A DNA stretch of 64,000 nt from Prochlorococcus marinus str. MIT 9201 (GTDB taxonomy: Bacteria > Cyanobacteriota > Cyanobacteriia > PCC-6307 > Cyanobiaceae): assembly GCF_000759955.1 (NCBI RefSeq), contig NZ_JNAL01000010.1, positions 1 to 64,000 on the forward strand, read 5' to 3'. Shown one piece after another: positions 37,258-46,340 of this stretch; position 1 is the first letter of the stretch, and the number at the start of each line of letters is the position of its first letter. The translations under genes were made by a program, and so were the position numbers. The notes beneath the pieces were generated by a model. It made no database searches. It worked only from the letters and a program-made list of their open reading frames with translations, and was not told the DNA's origin.

Positions 37258-40227
37258 ATGGAATCTTTTAGACAGGTAAAAAATAAAAACGTGGATCTGA
37301 TAAGTAACAATGATCCACTTGATAAAAATCGTCTTTTAATAGAAGATCTTTGGGAATCTGTACTCAGAGAAGAATGCCCAGATGATCAAGCAGAGAGATT
37401 GATACAGCTTAAAGAATTAAGTTATTCAAAACAAATTGATGGTGATATTTCAAAAACTTTTAAAAATGAAATAGTTGATATTGTAAATTCAATGGATTTA
37501 GCAGAATCTATTGCAGCCGCAAGGGCGTTTTCATTGTATTTTCAACTTGTGAATATTTTGGAACAAAGAGTTGAAGAAGATAGATATATTCAGAGCTTTA
37601 CCAATAAGGATGTTCAAAAATCGCCCGATAATCTTGATCCATTTGCTCCAGCATTGGCTAGGCAAAATGCTCCAGTAACTTTTAGAGAATTATTTTACAG
37701 GCTGAGGAAATTAAATGTACCACCAGGTAAATTAGAAGAGTTATTGCAGGAAATGGATATCCGTTTAGTTTTTACCGCACATCCTACTGAGATAGTGAGA
37801 CATACGATTAGACATAAGCAAACAAGAGTAGCAAATTTATTAAAAAAAATACAGATTGAGCAATTTCTAACAAAAGAAGAAAAAAATTCTCTAAAAACCC
37901 AATTAAAAGAGGAAGTAAGACTTTGGTGGAGAACAGATGAATTGCATCAATTTAAACCATCAGTTCTAGACGAAGTGGATTATGCCTTGCATTATTTTCA
38001 GCAAGTTTTATTTAATGCGATGCCTCAATTGAGGGGCAGGATCAGTGAAGCGCTAACCGAAAATTATCCAGATGTTCAGTTGCCCTCTGAATCTTTCTGT
38101 AATTTTGGTTCTTGGGTAGGCTCCGATAGGGACGGTAATCCATCGGTTACTCCTGAGATAACATGGAGAACAGCTTGCTATCAAAGGCAGTTGATGTTGG
38201 AAAGATATATTATTGCGACATCTAATCTTAGAGATCAATTAAGTGTCTCGATGCAATGGAGTCAAGTTAGTTCTTCTCTATTGGAGTCACTCGAAACGGA
38301 CAGGGTTAAGTTCCCAGAAATCTATGAGGCAAGGGCTACAAGGTATAGATCAGAGCCTTACAGATTGAAATTAAGTTATATTTTAGAAAAATTAAGGTTG
38401 ACACAAGAAAGAAATAATTTATTAGCTAATAATGGTTGGAAATTCGACTTAGAGGGAGAAATTGATAACAAAAATCTAGATAAAGTTGAAAACTTACATT
38501 ACAAGTCAGTCAACGAATTTACTTATGATCTCGAATTAATTAAAAATAGCCTGATCAGTACAGATTTAACGTGCGAGTCTGTAAACACCTTACTTACTCA
38601 GGTTCATATTTTTGGATTTTCTTTGGCAAGTTTAGATATTCGTCAAGAGAGTACAAGGCATAGTGACGCTATACAAGAGCTTACAAATTATCTTGATTTA
38701 TCTGTGCAATATGACCAAATGTCTGAGGAAGAGAAAATTCAATGGCTCATAGACGAATTAAATACAAAAAGGCCTCTTATTCCATCTGATGTTAACTGGA
38801 CAAAAACTACTGAAGAAACTTTTTCAGTTTTTAAGATGGTTAAGAGATTACAGCAAGAATTTGGAAGCCGCATTTGTCATTCTTATGTAATTTCAATGAG
38901 TCATAGTGCATCTGATTTACTTGAAGTGCTCTTACTGGCAAAAGAAATGGGGCTTCTTGACCAAAATTCACAAAAGTCAAACTTATTAGTTGTTCCTCTT
39001 TTTGAAACTGTAGAAGACCTTAAAAGAGCACCAGAAGTAATGGAAAAGTTGTTTAAATTAGACTTCTATAGATCATTATTGCCAAAAGTGGGAGAATCTT
39101 TTAAACCTCTTCAAGAATTAATGCTTGGATATTCTGATAGCAACAAAGATTCGGGGTTTGTTTCTAGTAATTGGGAAATTCATAGAGCTCAAATAGCTCT
39201 TCAAAATCTTTCAAGTAGAAATAACATATTGCTAAGACTTTTTCATGGCAGAGGCGGTTCTGTAGGGAGAGGAGGAGGTCCAGCCTATCAGGCAATATTG
39301 GCTCAACCGAGCGGTACTTTAAAAGGGCGAATAAAAATAACAGAACAAGGCGAAGTTTTAGCTTCTAAATATAGTCTTCCTGAACTGGCTTTGTATAATC
39401 TTGAAACTGTCACTACAGCGGTGATTCAAAATAGTTTGGTGAATAATAGACTTGATGCTACTCCAGAATGGAATAAATTAATGTCTAGGCTGGCAGAAAC
39501 ATCAAGGTCTCACTACAGAAAATTAGTGCATGAGAATCCTGATTTATTAAATTTCTTTCAAGAGGTCACTCCAATAGAAGAAATAAGTAAATTACAAATA
39601 TCTAGTAGGCCTGCTAGAAGAAAAAAAGGTGCAAAAGATTTGTCAAGTTTAAGAGCTATTCCATGGGTATTTGGTTGGACGCAAAGTAGATTTCTTTTGC
39701 CAAGTTGGTTTGGAGTAGGTACTGCTTTGTCATCTGAATTAAATTCAGATCCAGAACAAATTGAGTTATTAAGAGTTCTGAATCAAAGATGGCCATTCTT
39801 TAGGATGCTTATATCTAAGGTTGAAATGACATTATCCAAAGTGGATTTGGAAGTTGCTAGATATTATGTTGATACTCTTGGAAGCAAAGAAAATAAAGAT
39901 TCTTTTGATGATATTTTTGAAGTAATTTCCAAAGAATATAATCTTACAAAATCTTTAATACTTCAAATTACTGGTAAAAATAAGCTCCTCGAATCTGATA
40001 GAGACTTGAAATCATCAGTAAGCTTGAGAAATAAGACAATTATCCCATTAGGGTTTTTGCAGGTTTCACTTTTAAGAAGACTAAGAGACCAAACAAGACA
40101 ACCCCCCATAAGCGAATTTATTATTGATAAAGATGAATCTAGAAGAGCTTATAGTAGAAGTGAACTTTTGAGGGGGGCACTTTTAACTATTAATGGGATA
40201 GCAGCTGGTATGAGAAATACAGGTTGA
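37258..40227 (+). CDS. ppc: Phosphoenolpyruvate carboxylase
   Basis: Carboxylates PEP to oxaloacetate, the main anaplerotic reaction feeding the incomplete TCA cycle and aspartate/glutamate families. The 989-residue protein has normal cyanobacterial length and carries the catalytic histidine motif [15 protein letters not shown] (about residues 170-184), [16 protein letters not shown] (about 287-302), the second signature [20 protein letters not shown] (about 658-677) and [11 protein letters not shown]. It ends with the invariant [10 protein letters not shown]. It is followed 3 nt later by a GNAT-like gene. Confidence 0.98.
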   Translation: MESFRQVKNKNVDLISNNDPLDKNRLLIEDLWESVLREECPDDQAERLIQLKELSYSKQIDGDISKTFKNEIVDIVNSMDLAESIAAARAFSLYFQLVNILEQRVEEDRYIQSFTNKDVQKSPDNLDPFAPALARQNAPVTFRELFYRLRKLNVPPGKLEELLQEMDIRLVFTAHPTEIVRHTIRHKQTRVANLLKKIQIEQFLTKEEKNSLKTQLKEEVRLWWRTDELHQFKPSVLDEVDYALHYFQQVLFNAMPQLRGRISEALTENYPDVQLPSESFCNFGSWVGSDRDGNPSVTPEITWRTACYQRQLMLERYIIATSNLRDQLSVSMQWSQVSSSLLESLETDRVKFPEIYEARATRYRSEPYRLKLSYILEKLRLTQERNNLLANNGWKFDLEGEIDNKNLDKVENLHYKSVNEFTYDLELIKNSLISTDLTCESVNTLLTQVHIFGFSLASLDIRQESTRHSDAIQELTNYLDLSVQYDQMSEEEKIQWLIDELNTKRPLIPSDVNWTKTTEETFSVFKMVKRLQQEFGSRICHSYVISMSHSASDLLEVLLLAKEMGLLDQNSQKSNLLVVPLFETVEDLKRAPEVMEKLFKLDFYRSLLPKVGESFKPLQELMLGYSDSNKDSGFVSSNWEIHRAQIALQNLSSRNNILLRLFHGRGGSVGRGGGPAYQAILAQPSGTLKGRIKITEQGEVLASKYSLPELALYNLETVTTAVIQNSLVNNRLDATPEWNKLMSRLAETSRSHYRKLVHENPDLLNFFQEVTPIEEISKLQISSRPARRKKGAKDLSSLRAIPWVFGWTQSRFLLPSWFGVGTALSSELNSDPEQIELLRVLNQRWPFFRMLISKVEMTLSKVDLEVARYYVDTLGSKENKDSFDDIFEVISKEYNLTKSLILQITGKNKLLESDRDLKSSVSLRNKTIIPLGFLQVSLLRRLRDQTRQPPISEFIIDKDESRRAYSRSELLRGALLTINGIAAGMRNTG

Positions 40228-40230
40228 TAA

Positions 40231-40677
40231 TTGCAATATTTTTCTAAAAAAAAACTTGTTCTTCCAGAAGGTTATTTTGTTAACTCTTCTCAAATCCCAT
40301 TAGCTAGAGAAGTTAATAGACTTTTAGCGACTTGTGGCTGTGAGACATTTCCAATAAAACCTCTTTCTGAGGCTATTCAGAAAAGTAATTTCTTTTTTAC
40401 CATACAGAGTGAATTAAAAAATAAATTATATGGCTTTGTAAGGGTTACGTCCGATAAGGGATTGAATGCTAACTTGTGGAATTTAAGTGCATTGCCAGGT
40501 AATAATCAGCAACTTTATTATTCAATATTGCTTCAAGTAACTCTCGAAAAAATTAATAGAGAAATGCCTGGATGCAGTATTTCTGTACAGGCTCCAATAT
40601 CTTCGTTTTTAAGTTTAGAGGAAAATGGATTCATACTTGATCCAAATGGAATAAGAGTAATGGGATATAAACTTTAA
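40231..40677 (+). CDS. GNAT-like N-acetyltransferase-fold protein, 148 aa
   Basis: Small soluble protein starting at TTG 40231, 3 nt after the ppc stop codon. The pattern of secondary structure and motifs suggests a GCN5-related acetyltransferase fold: EVNRLLATCGCETFP (first helix), GFVRVTSDKGLNANLWNLSAL (central strands), PGNNQQLYYSILLQVTLEK in place of the acetyl-CoA loop and helix, and the C-terminal LSLEENGFILDPNGIRVMG that looks like the typical GNAT end strand. The pyrophosphate-binding Q/RxxGxG/A is not obvious, so catalytic activity is uncertain. Substrate unknown. The link to ppc is probably only co-transcription. Confidence 0.7.
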   Translation: MQYFSKKKLVLPEGYFVNSSQIPLAREVNRLLATCGCETFPIKPLSEAIQKSNFFFTIQSELKNKLYGFVRVTSDKGLNANLWNLSALPGNNQQLYYSILLQVTLEKINREMPGCSISVQAPISSFLSLEENGFILDPNGIRVMGYKL

Positions 40678-40688
40678 AAATAATGTTA

Positions 40689-40762
40689 CGAGCATGGAGG
40701 GATTCGAACCCCCGACTCTCAGAACCGGAATCTGATGCTCTATCCAACTGAGCTACATGCCC
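40689..40762 (-). tRNA. tRNA-Arg (anticodon CCG)
   Basis: Minus-strand cloverleaf of 74 nt: acceptor GGGCATG with CATGCTC (one G-U pair) and discriminator G; D-arm TAGCTCAGTTGGATAGAGC; anticodon stem CAGA/TCTG with loop TTCCGGT and anticodon CCG; T-arm GGGTTCGAATCCC. It reads CGG arginine codons. CCA is not encoded. Confidence 0.96.
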
Positions 40763-40839
40763 TTTAATTTTTCAATTTCTTTAAAGAAAATCTAAATATT
40801 TTAAACTTAGCTAATTTAATTAATGAATGCACAAAAAAA

Positions 40840-41931
40840 ATTTTTTTAAATAAATTAAAAATTAAAAATTTTCGGAACCATAAAAGTTTTGAAATTGATT
40901 TAAAAGAGCGAAGAGCTATTGTTCTTGGCTGTAACGGTATTGGTAAGTCAAATTTACTTGAATCGGTTGAATTTTTAAGTCAATTAAAGTCTAATAGAGC
41001 ATTAAGCGATAAAGATTTAATAGAGAAAGACAGTGATATGGCTGTAGTCATAGGACAGATTAACTTTGAAGACGATTTAAAGTTAAATTTGTTCCGAAAA
41101 GGCCCTAAAAGAATTTACGTCAATGAATCAATCTTGAAAAAACAGAGTGAAATAAAGAATTATATTCGAAGTGTATGTTTCTGCTCTAATGATATAGATA
41201 TTGTTAGAAGTGAACCAAGTTATCGAAGACTATGGATTGATAAAGTCGTATCTCAGCTTGAACCAGTATATTTAGACTTAATAAGTAAATTTAACAGACT
41301 TTTAAAGCAAAGAAGTCATTTTTGGCGTTCTGAAAGTTTCTTAAAAACGCAATCCTCAGATATTGTTGAAAGCTTTGATATTCAAATGTCAATAATAAGT
41401 ACAAGAATTTTTAGGCGTAGAAGGAGGGCTCTATTAAAAATAAAACCATATGTTGAATATTGGCATAATCACTTAAGTAAATCTAAAGAGCAAATAGAAA
41501 TAAATTATCTTTCAGGGATACAAAATATAAGTCCAGAAGAAGAAGAAGAAGAAGTTATTAGTAAAAAAATAGCAGAACAACTCTTAAATCAGCGTTCAGT
41601 AGAAGCATTGACTGGTAAATGTAATTTTGGCCCTCATCGTGATGATGTTGAGTTTCTAATCAATAATGTTTCAGTTAGAAAATATGGTTCATCAGGACAG
41701 CAAAGGACTTTTATCCTGGCTTTAAAGATGGCTGAACTAGATTTATTAACCAAAACACTAAACGTCCCTCCAATACTTATATTAGATGATGTCTTGGCGG
41801 AATTAGATTTAACCAGGCAAAATTTGTTATTGAATTCTGTTGGTAAAGATAGTCAATGTTTGATAAGTGCGACACATATAGATAAATTTAATCGGTCTTT
41901 CTTGGGCTCTTCACAAATGATTCACTTATGA
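40840..41931 (+). CDS. recF: DNA replication and repair protein RecF
   Basis: ABC-type ATPase that helps load RecA at single-strand gaps. The first in-frame ATG is at 41038, but conserved N-terminal sequence continues upstream in the same frame: the RecF hallmark KIKNFRNHKSFEIDL and Walker A GCNGIGKSNLLESVEF (about residues 29-44). The family normally starts Met-(Phe/Tyr/His)-Leu just before this, and here that position is an ATT codon at 40840 (reads I/M-FLNKLKIKNFRN). I therefore place the start there, giving 363 residues. The C-terminal signature GSSGQQRTFILALKMAE and Walker B PPILILDDVLAELD are intact. A homopolymer length change near 40833-40847 could also create an ATG start. Confidence 0.9.
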   Translation: MFLNKLKIKNFRNHKSFEIDLKERRAIVLGCNGIGKSNLLESVEFLSQLKSNRALSDKDLIEKDSDMAVVIGQINFEDDLKLNLFRKGPKRIYVNESILKKQSEIKNYIRSVCFCSNDIDIVRSEPSYRRLWIDKVVSQLEPVYLDLISKFNRLLKQRSHFWRSESFLKTQSSDIVESFDIQMSIISTRIFRRRRRALLKIKPYVEYWHNHLSKSKEQIEINYLSGIQNISPEEEEEEVISKKIAEQLLNQRSVEALTGKCNFGPHRDDVEFLINNVSVRKYGSSGQQRTFILALKMAELDLLTKTLNVPPILILDDVLAELDLTRQNLLLNSVGKDSQCLISATHIDKFNRSFLGSSQMIHL

Positions 41932-41982
41932 TTTCAAAATTGCGTTATTTTAGCTAATCTTAAATTTATATAAATTGCTTGA

Positions 41983-42417
41983 ATGAAAATCCAAAAAAAA
42001 AGTCAAATATTAAGTTCGTTCAGTGATGAACAAAAATTAAGTCATCAGAGTAAACACCTTTTGTTGGAACTTTATAGATGTAATTGCGAAAAATTAAATG
42101 ACGAATCCTTTTTGCGTTGTATTTTAAACAGAGCTTCTAAATTGGCAAATGCAACAGTGCTGAATTTGATAAGTAATAAATTTGAGCCTCAGGGGGTTAC
42201 GGCAATTGCATTACTGGCAGAATCTCATATTTCAATACATACTTGGCCTGAATCTAATTATTCTGCAGTCGATATATTTACATGTGGTCAAAATATGATG
42301 CCTGAATTAGCTAGTCAATATTTAATTGAATCTTTGATGGCTAAAGAACATTCTTTGCGTGTAATTGAGCGAAATCCACCCTCAGCAGTACCTAAACAGA
42401 TCAGAACAGCTGTTTAA
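41983..42417 (+). CDS. speD: S-adenosylmethionine decarboxylase proenzyme
   Basis: Pyruvoyl-dependent AdoMet decarboxylase supplying the aminopropyl donor for spermidine. The 144-residue protein is of the short prokaryotic (SpeH-like) class. The self-cleavage site is in AESHISIHTWPESNY: the chain splits before the serine of ES-H, which becomes the pyruvoyl group. Downstream VDIFTCG carries the conserved cysteine. The N-terminus is about 40 residues longer than the minimal family form and contains SHQSKHLLLELYRCN, matching the usual HLLVDLYGC pattern. It is 51 nt after recF. Confidence 0.93.
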   Translation: MKIQKKSQILSSFSDEQKLSHQSKHLLLELYRCNCEKLNDESFLRCILNRASKLANATVLNLISNKFEPQGVTAIALLAESHISIHTWPESNYSAVDIFTCGQNMMPELASQYLIESLMAKEHSLRVIERNPPSAVPKQIRTAV

Positions 42418-42425
42418 TTCAATAT

Positions 42426-43250
42426 TTATCTATTTAATTTTCCGCTTATCAGTCCTTCAAGATCTAAGCTTGTGCAATTAAATCCTAATTTCGAAAAATA
42501 CTGAACTAATTCATTAAACTTATAGTTGTTAAAAAAGTGCCTTATTTCATCTTGGGGAATTTCTATTCTTGCGGTTGAGCCTTGGCATCGCACTCTAACC
42601 TCCGATAATCCACCTTCTTTAAGGTATTCTTCTGCTTTTTCAACCATTTTTAGCCTCTCACTAGTTATTTCATGCCCATAAGGAAATCTTGATGATAAAC
42701 AAGGTTGAGCAGGTTTATCCCACCAAGGAAAACCTAATGCTCTTGATATGTCCCTAATATCTTGTTTTGAGAATTTAAATTTTGCAAGGGGAGAGATAAC
42801 TCCTGCTTGTTTTGAGGCTTGTATACCTGGTCTATAATCTTTAAGATCATCAAGATTTACTCCATCTAAAACAATCTTGTAATTCAATTTTTTAGAAAGG
42901 TAGGTTGTATGTTTGTGAAGCTCTTTTTTGCATGCAAAGCATCTATCCTTGGGATTTTCACTATAACTTGGGTGGTCTAATTCTGATGTTTTAATTTCTA
43001 AGTGTTTTACTCCAATCCATTTTGCTTGACTTTTTGCTTCTTCTCTAAGAGTATTGGCTAAAGCAGGAGAAATACCAGTTATTGCAATTGCTTTGGCACC
43101 TAATTGCTCGAATGCCAATGATGCTACGAGTGTACTGTCAACTCCTCCGGAATAAGCAATACAAACACTTTCAAGATTCTTAATGTACCTTCTAATTGTA
43201 TAAAGCTTTTCACTTTGTTCATCAGAGAGAATTTCTAGTTGATTGAACAT
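42426..43250 (-). CDS. LarE-like PP-loop ATP-dependent sulfur transferase
   Basis: PP-loop ATPase of the LarE/TIGR00268 group. In lactic-acid bacteria LarE donates sulfur to make the nickel-pincer cofactor of lactate racemase. The 274-residue protein shows the PP-loop AYSGGVDSTLVASL (about residues 33-46) and the family motif PAQPCLSSRFPYG (about 175-187), whose cysteine corresponds to the sacrificial sulfur donor of LarE. RCFACKKELHK suggests an extra cysteine pair. LarA, LarB and LarC are not seen in the window, so the physiological product is unknown. It converges on speD with an 8-bp gap. Confidence 0.83.
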   Translation of the reverse strand: MFNQLEILSDEQSEKLYTIRRYIKNLESVCIAYSGGVDSTLVASLAFEQLGAKAIAITGISPALANTLREEAKSQAKWIGVKHLEIKTSELDHPSYSENPKDRCFACKKELHKHTTYLSKKLNYKIVLDGVNLDDLKDYRPGIQASKQAGVISPLAKFKFSKQDIRDISRALGFPWWDKPAQPCLSSRFPYGHEITSERLKMVEKAEEYLKEGGLSEVRVRCQGSTARIEIPQDEIRHFFNNYKFNELVQYFSKLGFNCTSLDLEGLISGKLNR

Positions 43251-43358
43251 GTTAATTACTTTAAAATTTAAATTACATATGAATAGGTTGAATTTATTAT
43301 TAAATCTTTAATAATATTCTTATTTATATATTAGATTAAATTTATTAATTTTGTTCAA

Positions 43359-44519
43359 TTGGCGAATAAGAGTAGAAATAGAGGAATTGGAATTGTCACA
43401 GCAAGTGACAGTCAAGAAAGATCAAAAGGTCAATTACATATTTATGATGGAGAGGGTAAGGGAAAAAGTCAGGCTGCTTTGGGAGTAGTTCTCAGGACAA
43501 TAGGATTAGGAATATGCGAAAAAAGACAGTCAAGAGTCTTACTTCTAAGATTTTTAAAAGGCCCTGAGAGGTCATATGACGAGGACTCAGCTATAGAGGC
43601 TTTGCAAAGAGGCTTTCCACATTTAATTGACCATGTTAGGACAGGCAGATCTGAATTCTTTAATGCTGATCAAGTAACAAAGTTTGATGTTGGTGAGGCT
43701 GAGAGAGGTTGGAATATTGCTAAAGGAGCAATTGCTAGCTCTCTTTATTCCGTTGTTGTACTAGATGAGTTAAACCCAGTTCTTGATTTAGGAATGCTTG
43801 ATATCAATGAAGTAGTTGATTCTCTTCAAAATCGTCCAGATGGATTAGAAATAATTATTACTGGGAGGGCAGCCCCTTCCTCTTTGGTAAGAATATCTCA
43901 ACTTCATTCAGAAATGAGACCACGTTTGAAAGGAGAATTGTCAGCACAAACCACACAAAGTAGTTCTAGTGGTGGAATTGAGATTTATACTGGTGAAGGA
44001 AAGGGTAAATCAACAAGTGCACTTGGTAAGGCTCTTCAAGCTATCGGCAAAGGAATATCTCAAGATAAAAGTCATAGAGTTTTAATATTACAGTGGCTAA
44101 AAGGTGGCAATGGTTATACCGAAGATGCTGCTATAGAAGCTTTGAGAGAGAGTTACCCACATTTAGTAGATCATTTGCGCTCTGGCAGAGATGCCATCGT
44201 ATGGAGAGGTCAGCAACAACCAATTGATTACGTTGAGGCTGAGAGAGCATGGGAAATAGCTAAAGCTGCTATTTTGAGTGGTTTATATAAGACTATTATT
44301 TTAGATGAATTGAATCCAACAGTTGATTTAGAGCTTTTACCTGTGGAATCAATACATCAAACGCTTTTAAGAAAACCATCAGAAACAGAAGTTGTTATTA
44401 CTGGGAGATGTAAAAATGAACCTTCTTACTTTGAACTTGCTGATGTTTACTCTGAAATGGTTTGTCACAAGCATTATGCAAATGTTGGAGTTGACTTAAA
44501 AAGAGGTGTAGATTACTAA
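43359..44519 (+). CDS. Tandem-duplicated CobO/BtuR-like cob(I)alamin adenosyltransferase
   Basis: ATP:corrinoid adenosyltransferase family protein consisting of two copies of the domain in one 386-residue chain. Each copy has a CobO-type P-loop: DGEGKGKSQAALG (about residues 30-42) and TGEGKGKSTSALG (about 211-223). Each also has an LLRFLKG/LQWLKG segment, a PHL-I/V-DH-x-R-x-GR segment, and Walker B LDELNPVLDLG / LDELNPTVDLE, ending in IIITGR / VVITGR. The start is TTG 43359 (LANKSRNRG). Canonical CobO is single-domain and about 190 residues. It is needed for pseudocobalamin/adenosyl forms. A hairpin at 44515-44540 ends the gene. Confidence 0.88.
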   Translation: MANKSRNRGIGIVTASDSQERSKGQLHIYDGEGKGKSQAALGVVLRTIGLGICEKRQSRVLLLRFLKGPERSYDEDSAIEALQRGFPHLIDHVRTGRSEFFNADQVTKFDVGEAERGWNIAKGAIASSLYSVVVLDELNPVLDLGMLDINEVVDSLQNRPDGLEIIITGRAAPSSLVRISQLHSEMRPRLKGELSAQTTQSSSSGGIEIYTGEGKGKSTSALGKALQAIGKGISQDKSHRVLILQWLKGGNGYTEDAAIEALRESYPHLVDHLRSGRDAIVWRGQQQPIDYVEAERAWEIAKAAILSGLYKTIILDELNPTVDLELLPVESIHQTLLRKPSETEVVITGRCKNEPSYFELADVYSEMVCHKHYANVGVDLKRGVDY

Positions 44520-44540
44520 ATATTTTTCAAAAATATTAGT
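44515..44540. terminator. Hairpin spanning both stop codons of convergent genes
   Basis: ACTAAATATTTTT (44515-44527) and AAAAATATTAGT (44529-44540) form a long stem with a single-nucleotide bulge and a one-base loop centre (effectively 3-4 nt). It covers the stop codon of the CobO-like gene and the stop of moeB on the other strand, with a T-run on each strand, as expected for a bidirectional terminator. Confidence 0.6.
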
Positions 44541-45681
44541 CGCTTAATATTTCTTTTACCATTTCAATGCCGCCCTCAATTGATCTTGATTGAATTTTGA
44601 ATTTAGACAATATTTTTGAGGCTTTTACCGAACGTTTCCCCGATTGACATATAGTGAAAACCTCTTTAATTAAACTTTCTTTTTGGATATATTTTAAGTC
44701 AGACTCATTATTCAAATGACTAAGAGGAATTGATATTGAACCCTCTATTGCAGAATTAGAAAACTCTTCATTTTCTCTAACATCAATTAAAAGTATTTTG
44801 TTGGGTTTTGATTTATATAAGCTATTAAAATCATTAGCATTAATTCTTTTGATTTCATTATTATCCTCACAATTTTCATTGCTATCGTAAAATTCCTCAA
44901 ACCGTATCAGATTTTTTATTCGTTTATTCAACTGATCACCTTTTAGATGTAATTTTTTCATATTCATATTCAATAGATCAAAAATCAAAATCTTCCCATC
45001 TAAAATTTCACCTTTTTTCAAAATGATTTTAATAATTTCATTAACCTGAAGAATTCCTATTAAACCCGTTGAAACACCCACAACCCCGTATTCTGCACAA
45101 CTAGGGACAGCATTGTTTGAAGGTGATTCTGGAAATAAGTCTCTTAAATTTGGACTATTTTTACATAAATTGAATACACTAACTTGCCCTTCAAAGCCTT
45201 GTACACTTCCAAAGACTAAGGGTTTATTTAAAATCAGGCATGAATCATTTATTAAATATCTTGTGCCAAAGTTATCCGAGCAATCACAAATAACATCGAA
45301 CTTCTTTATTAATTCAAGAGCGTTTTTAGGATTAATTCTTTCTGAAAAGGTTAATACTTCACAATTAGGATTGAATTTTTTAATTCTTTCTCTGGCAGAA
45401 TCAATTTTAAGATTGCCAATAGTATTTGTTTCATGAATTATCTGTCTCTGAAGATTAGACTTTTCAACTTTATCGTTATCAACTATGCCAATTCTCCCAA
45501 TTCCTGCTGCAGCTAAATAAAGCAAAACGGAAGACCCAAGCCCACCTGCTCCGATACATAATACTGAGCTGTTTTTAAGATTTAGTTGACCCTCATAACC
45601 TATTTCTTTAAGGGTGAAATGTTTTTGATATCTCTCTTCCTCATCAGAGTTTAAGAAATTTAATTTGATATCTTTGGGCAT
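44536..45681 (-). CDS. moeB: MoeB/ThiF-family adenylyltransferase with C-terminal rhodanese domain
   Basis: Adenylates the C-terminus of MoaD/ThiS-type sulfur carriers so that sulfur can be loaded. The N-terminal E1-like domain (about 1-245) has the nucleotide-binding CIGAGGLGSSVLLYLAAAG (about 42-60) and the adenylation region SNLQRQIIH, DNFGTRYLIND and VPSCAEYGVVG. A rhodanese domain follows (about 280-381) with the active-site loop CQSGKRS. Both CxxC motifs that bind structural zinc in E. coli MoeB are absent: the first region reads SPNLRDLFPE and the second KLHLKGDQLNK. The partner could be MoaD or ThiS; neither is adjacent. Confidence 0.88.
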   Translation of the reverse strand: MPKDIKLNFLNSDEEERYQKHFTLKEIGYEGQLNLKNSSVLCIGAGGLGSSVLLYLAAAGIGRIGIVDNDKVEKSNLQRQIIHETNTIGNLKIDSARERIKKFNPNCEVLTFSERINPKNALELIKKFDVICDCSDNFGTRYLINDSCLILNKPLVFGSVQGFEGQVSVFNLCKNSPNLRDLFPESPSNNAVPSCAEYGVVGVSTGLIGILQVNEIIKIILKKGEILDGKILIFDLLNMNMKKLHLKGDQLNKRIKNLIRFEEFYDSNENCEDNNEIKRINANDFNSLYKSKPNKILLIDVRENEEFSNSAIEGSISIPLSHLNNESDLKYIQKESLIKEVFTICQSGKRSVKASKILSKFKIQSRSIEGGIEMVKEILSD

Positions 45682-45882
45682 TTCAATACTTTAATTTTTG
45701 CGAACATAGCTATGAAAACATAATAATTAAAATAAAAATTTTAGCTTTTTAAATTTTTCTTATTACTGAGATTTATTAATGTTTTTGTTAGAACTAGATA
45801 ATAATGTGAAGTTTTTATAAATCAATTATAAGTTTAAATATCTTCAGAAACCCTTCATACTAACGCCTCTAAAAAATACAAA

Positions 45883-45978
45883 ATGTTTCGGTTCGGAATT
45901 TTGCACAACAAAAAGGTAGTCAATAGACGTTTTTTCCGATACTGTCTGGTTCATATATTAAGTTTACTGAATTCATGA
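45883..45978 (+). other. Candidate 31-aa upstream ORF overlapping the CURT1-like start
   Basis: An ATG-initiated reading frame of 31 codons (begins MFRFGILHNKK, ends LVHILSLLNS) whose TGA stop overlaps the ATG of the next gene as ATGA, the geometry of translational coupling. It has an arginine/lysine-rich middle and a hydrophobic end. The stretch is also less AT-rich than its surroundings. Length is small enough to be chance, and promoter elements for the next gene would lie inside it, so this is a candidate only. Confidence 0.25.
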
Positions 45979-46340
45979 GTGATAACACTCCAGAGTCAAA
46001 CCAAGACTCCGGCTCCGATACAAGCTCAGAAACCAAAAGTTTTTCAGAGAAGTACTCTGATGTTATGGGAAAAGTCAACGAAACCCTTGGTAATGTTGAT
46101 TGGACTCAAATGGGTAAGTACGGCAAGGCGGCAGGAATAATTGCTGTTGTCGTAATAGCTCAGATAATCATTAAAGTTGTCATTGACACGATAAACTTTT
46201 TCCCAATTCTCCCTGGTTTACTAGAACTACTAGGCGTAATTGTTGTCGGTCAATGGAGCTGGCAAAATCTTCGCACCAGTGAAAATCGTGAAGCTGTTTT
46301 AGATAAGGTACAAAATCTTAAGAAGACATATTTAGGTTAG
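45975..46340 (+). CDS. CURT1/CAAD-domain thylakoid membrane protein
   Basis: Small membrane protein with the CAAD (cyanobacterial aminoacyl-tRNA synthetase appended domain)/CURT1 fold: an acidic, serine-rich, disordered N-terminus (about 1-45), an amphipathic helix (YSDVMGKVNETLGNVDWTQM), two closely spaced transmembrane segments (AGIIAVVVIAQIIIKVVIDTIN and FPILPGLLELLGVIVVGQW, about residues 53-95) and a C-terminal amphipathic helix (RTSENREAVLDKVQNLKKTY). CURT1 proteins bend thylakoid membranes. It is 121 residues, normal for the family. It converges on a fructosamine-kinase-like gene through a strong shared hairpin. Confidence 0.88.
   Translation: MSDNTPESNQDSGSDTSSETKSFSEKYSDVMGKVNETLGNVDWTQMGKYGKAAGIIAVVVIAQIIIKVVIDTINFFPILPGLLELLGVIVVGQWSWQNLRTSENREAVLDKVQNLKKTYLG

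Noticed and set aside
41038-41931. recF starting at the first ATG
   Set aside because: This would delete Walker A and the conserved NFRNH region that are clearly encoded upstream in the same frame.
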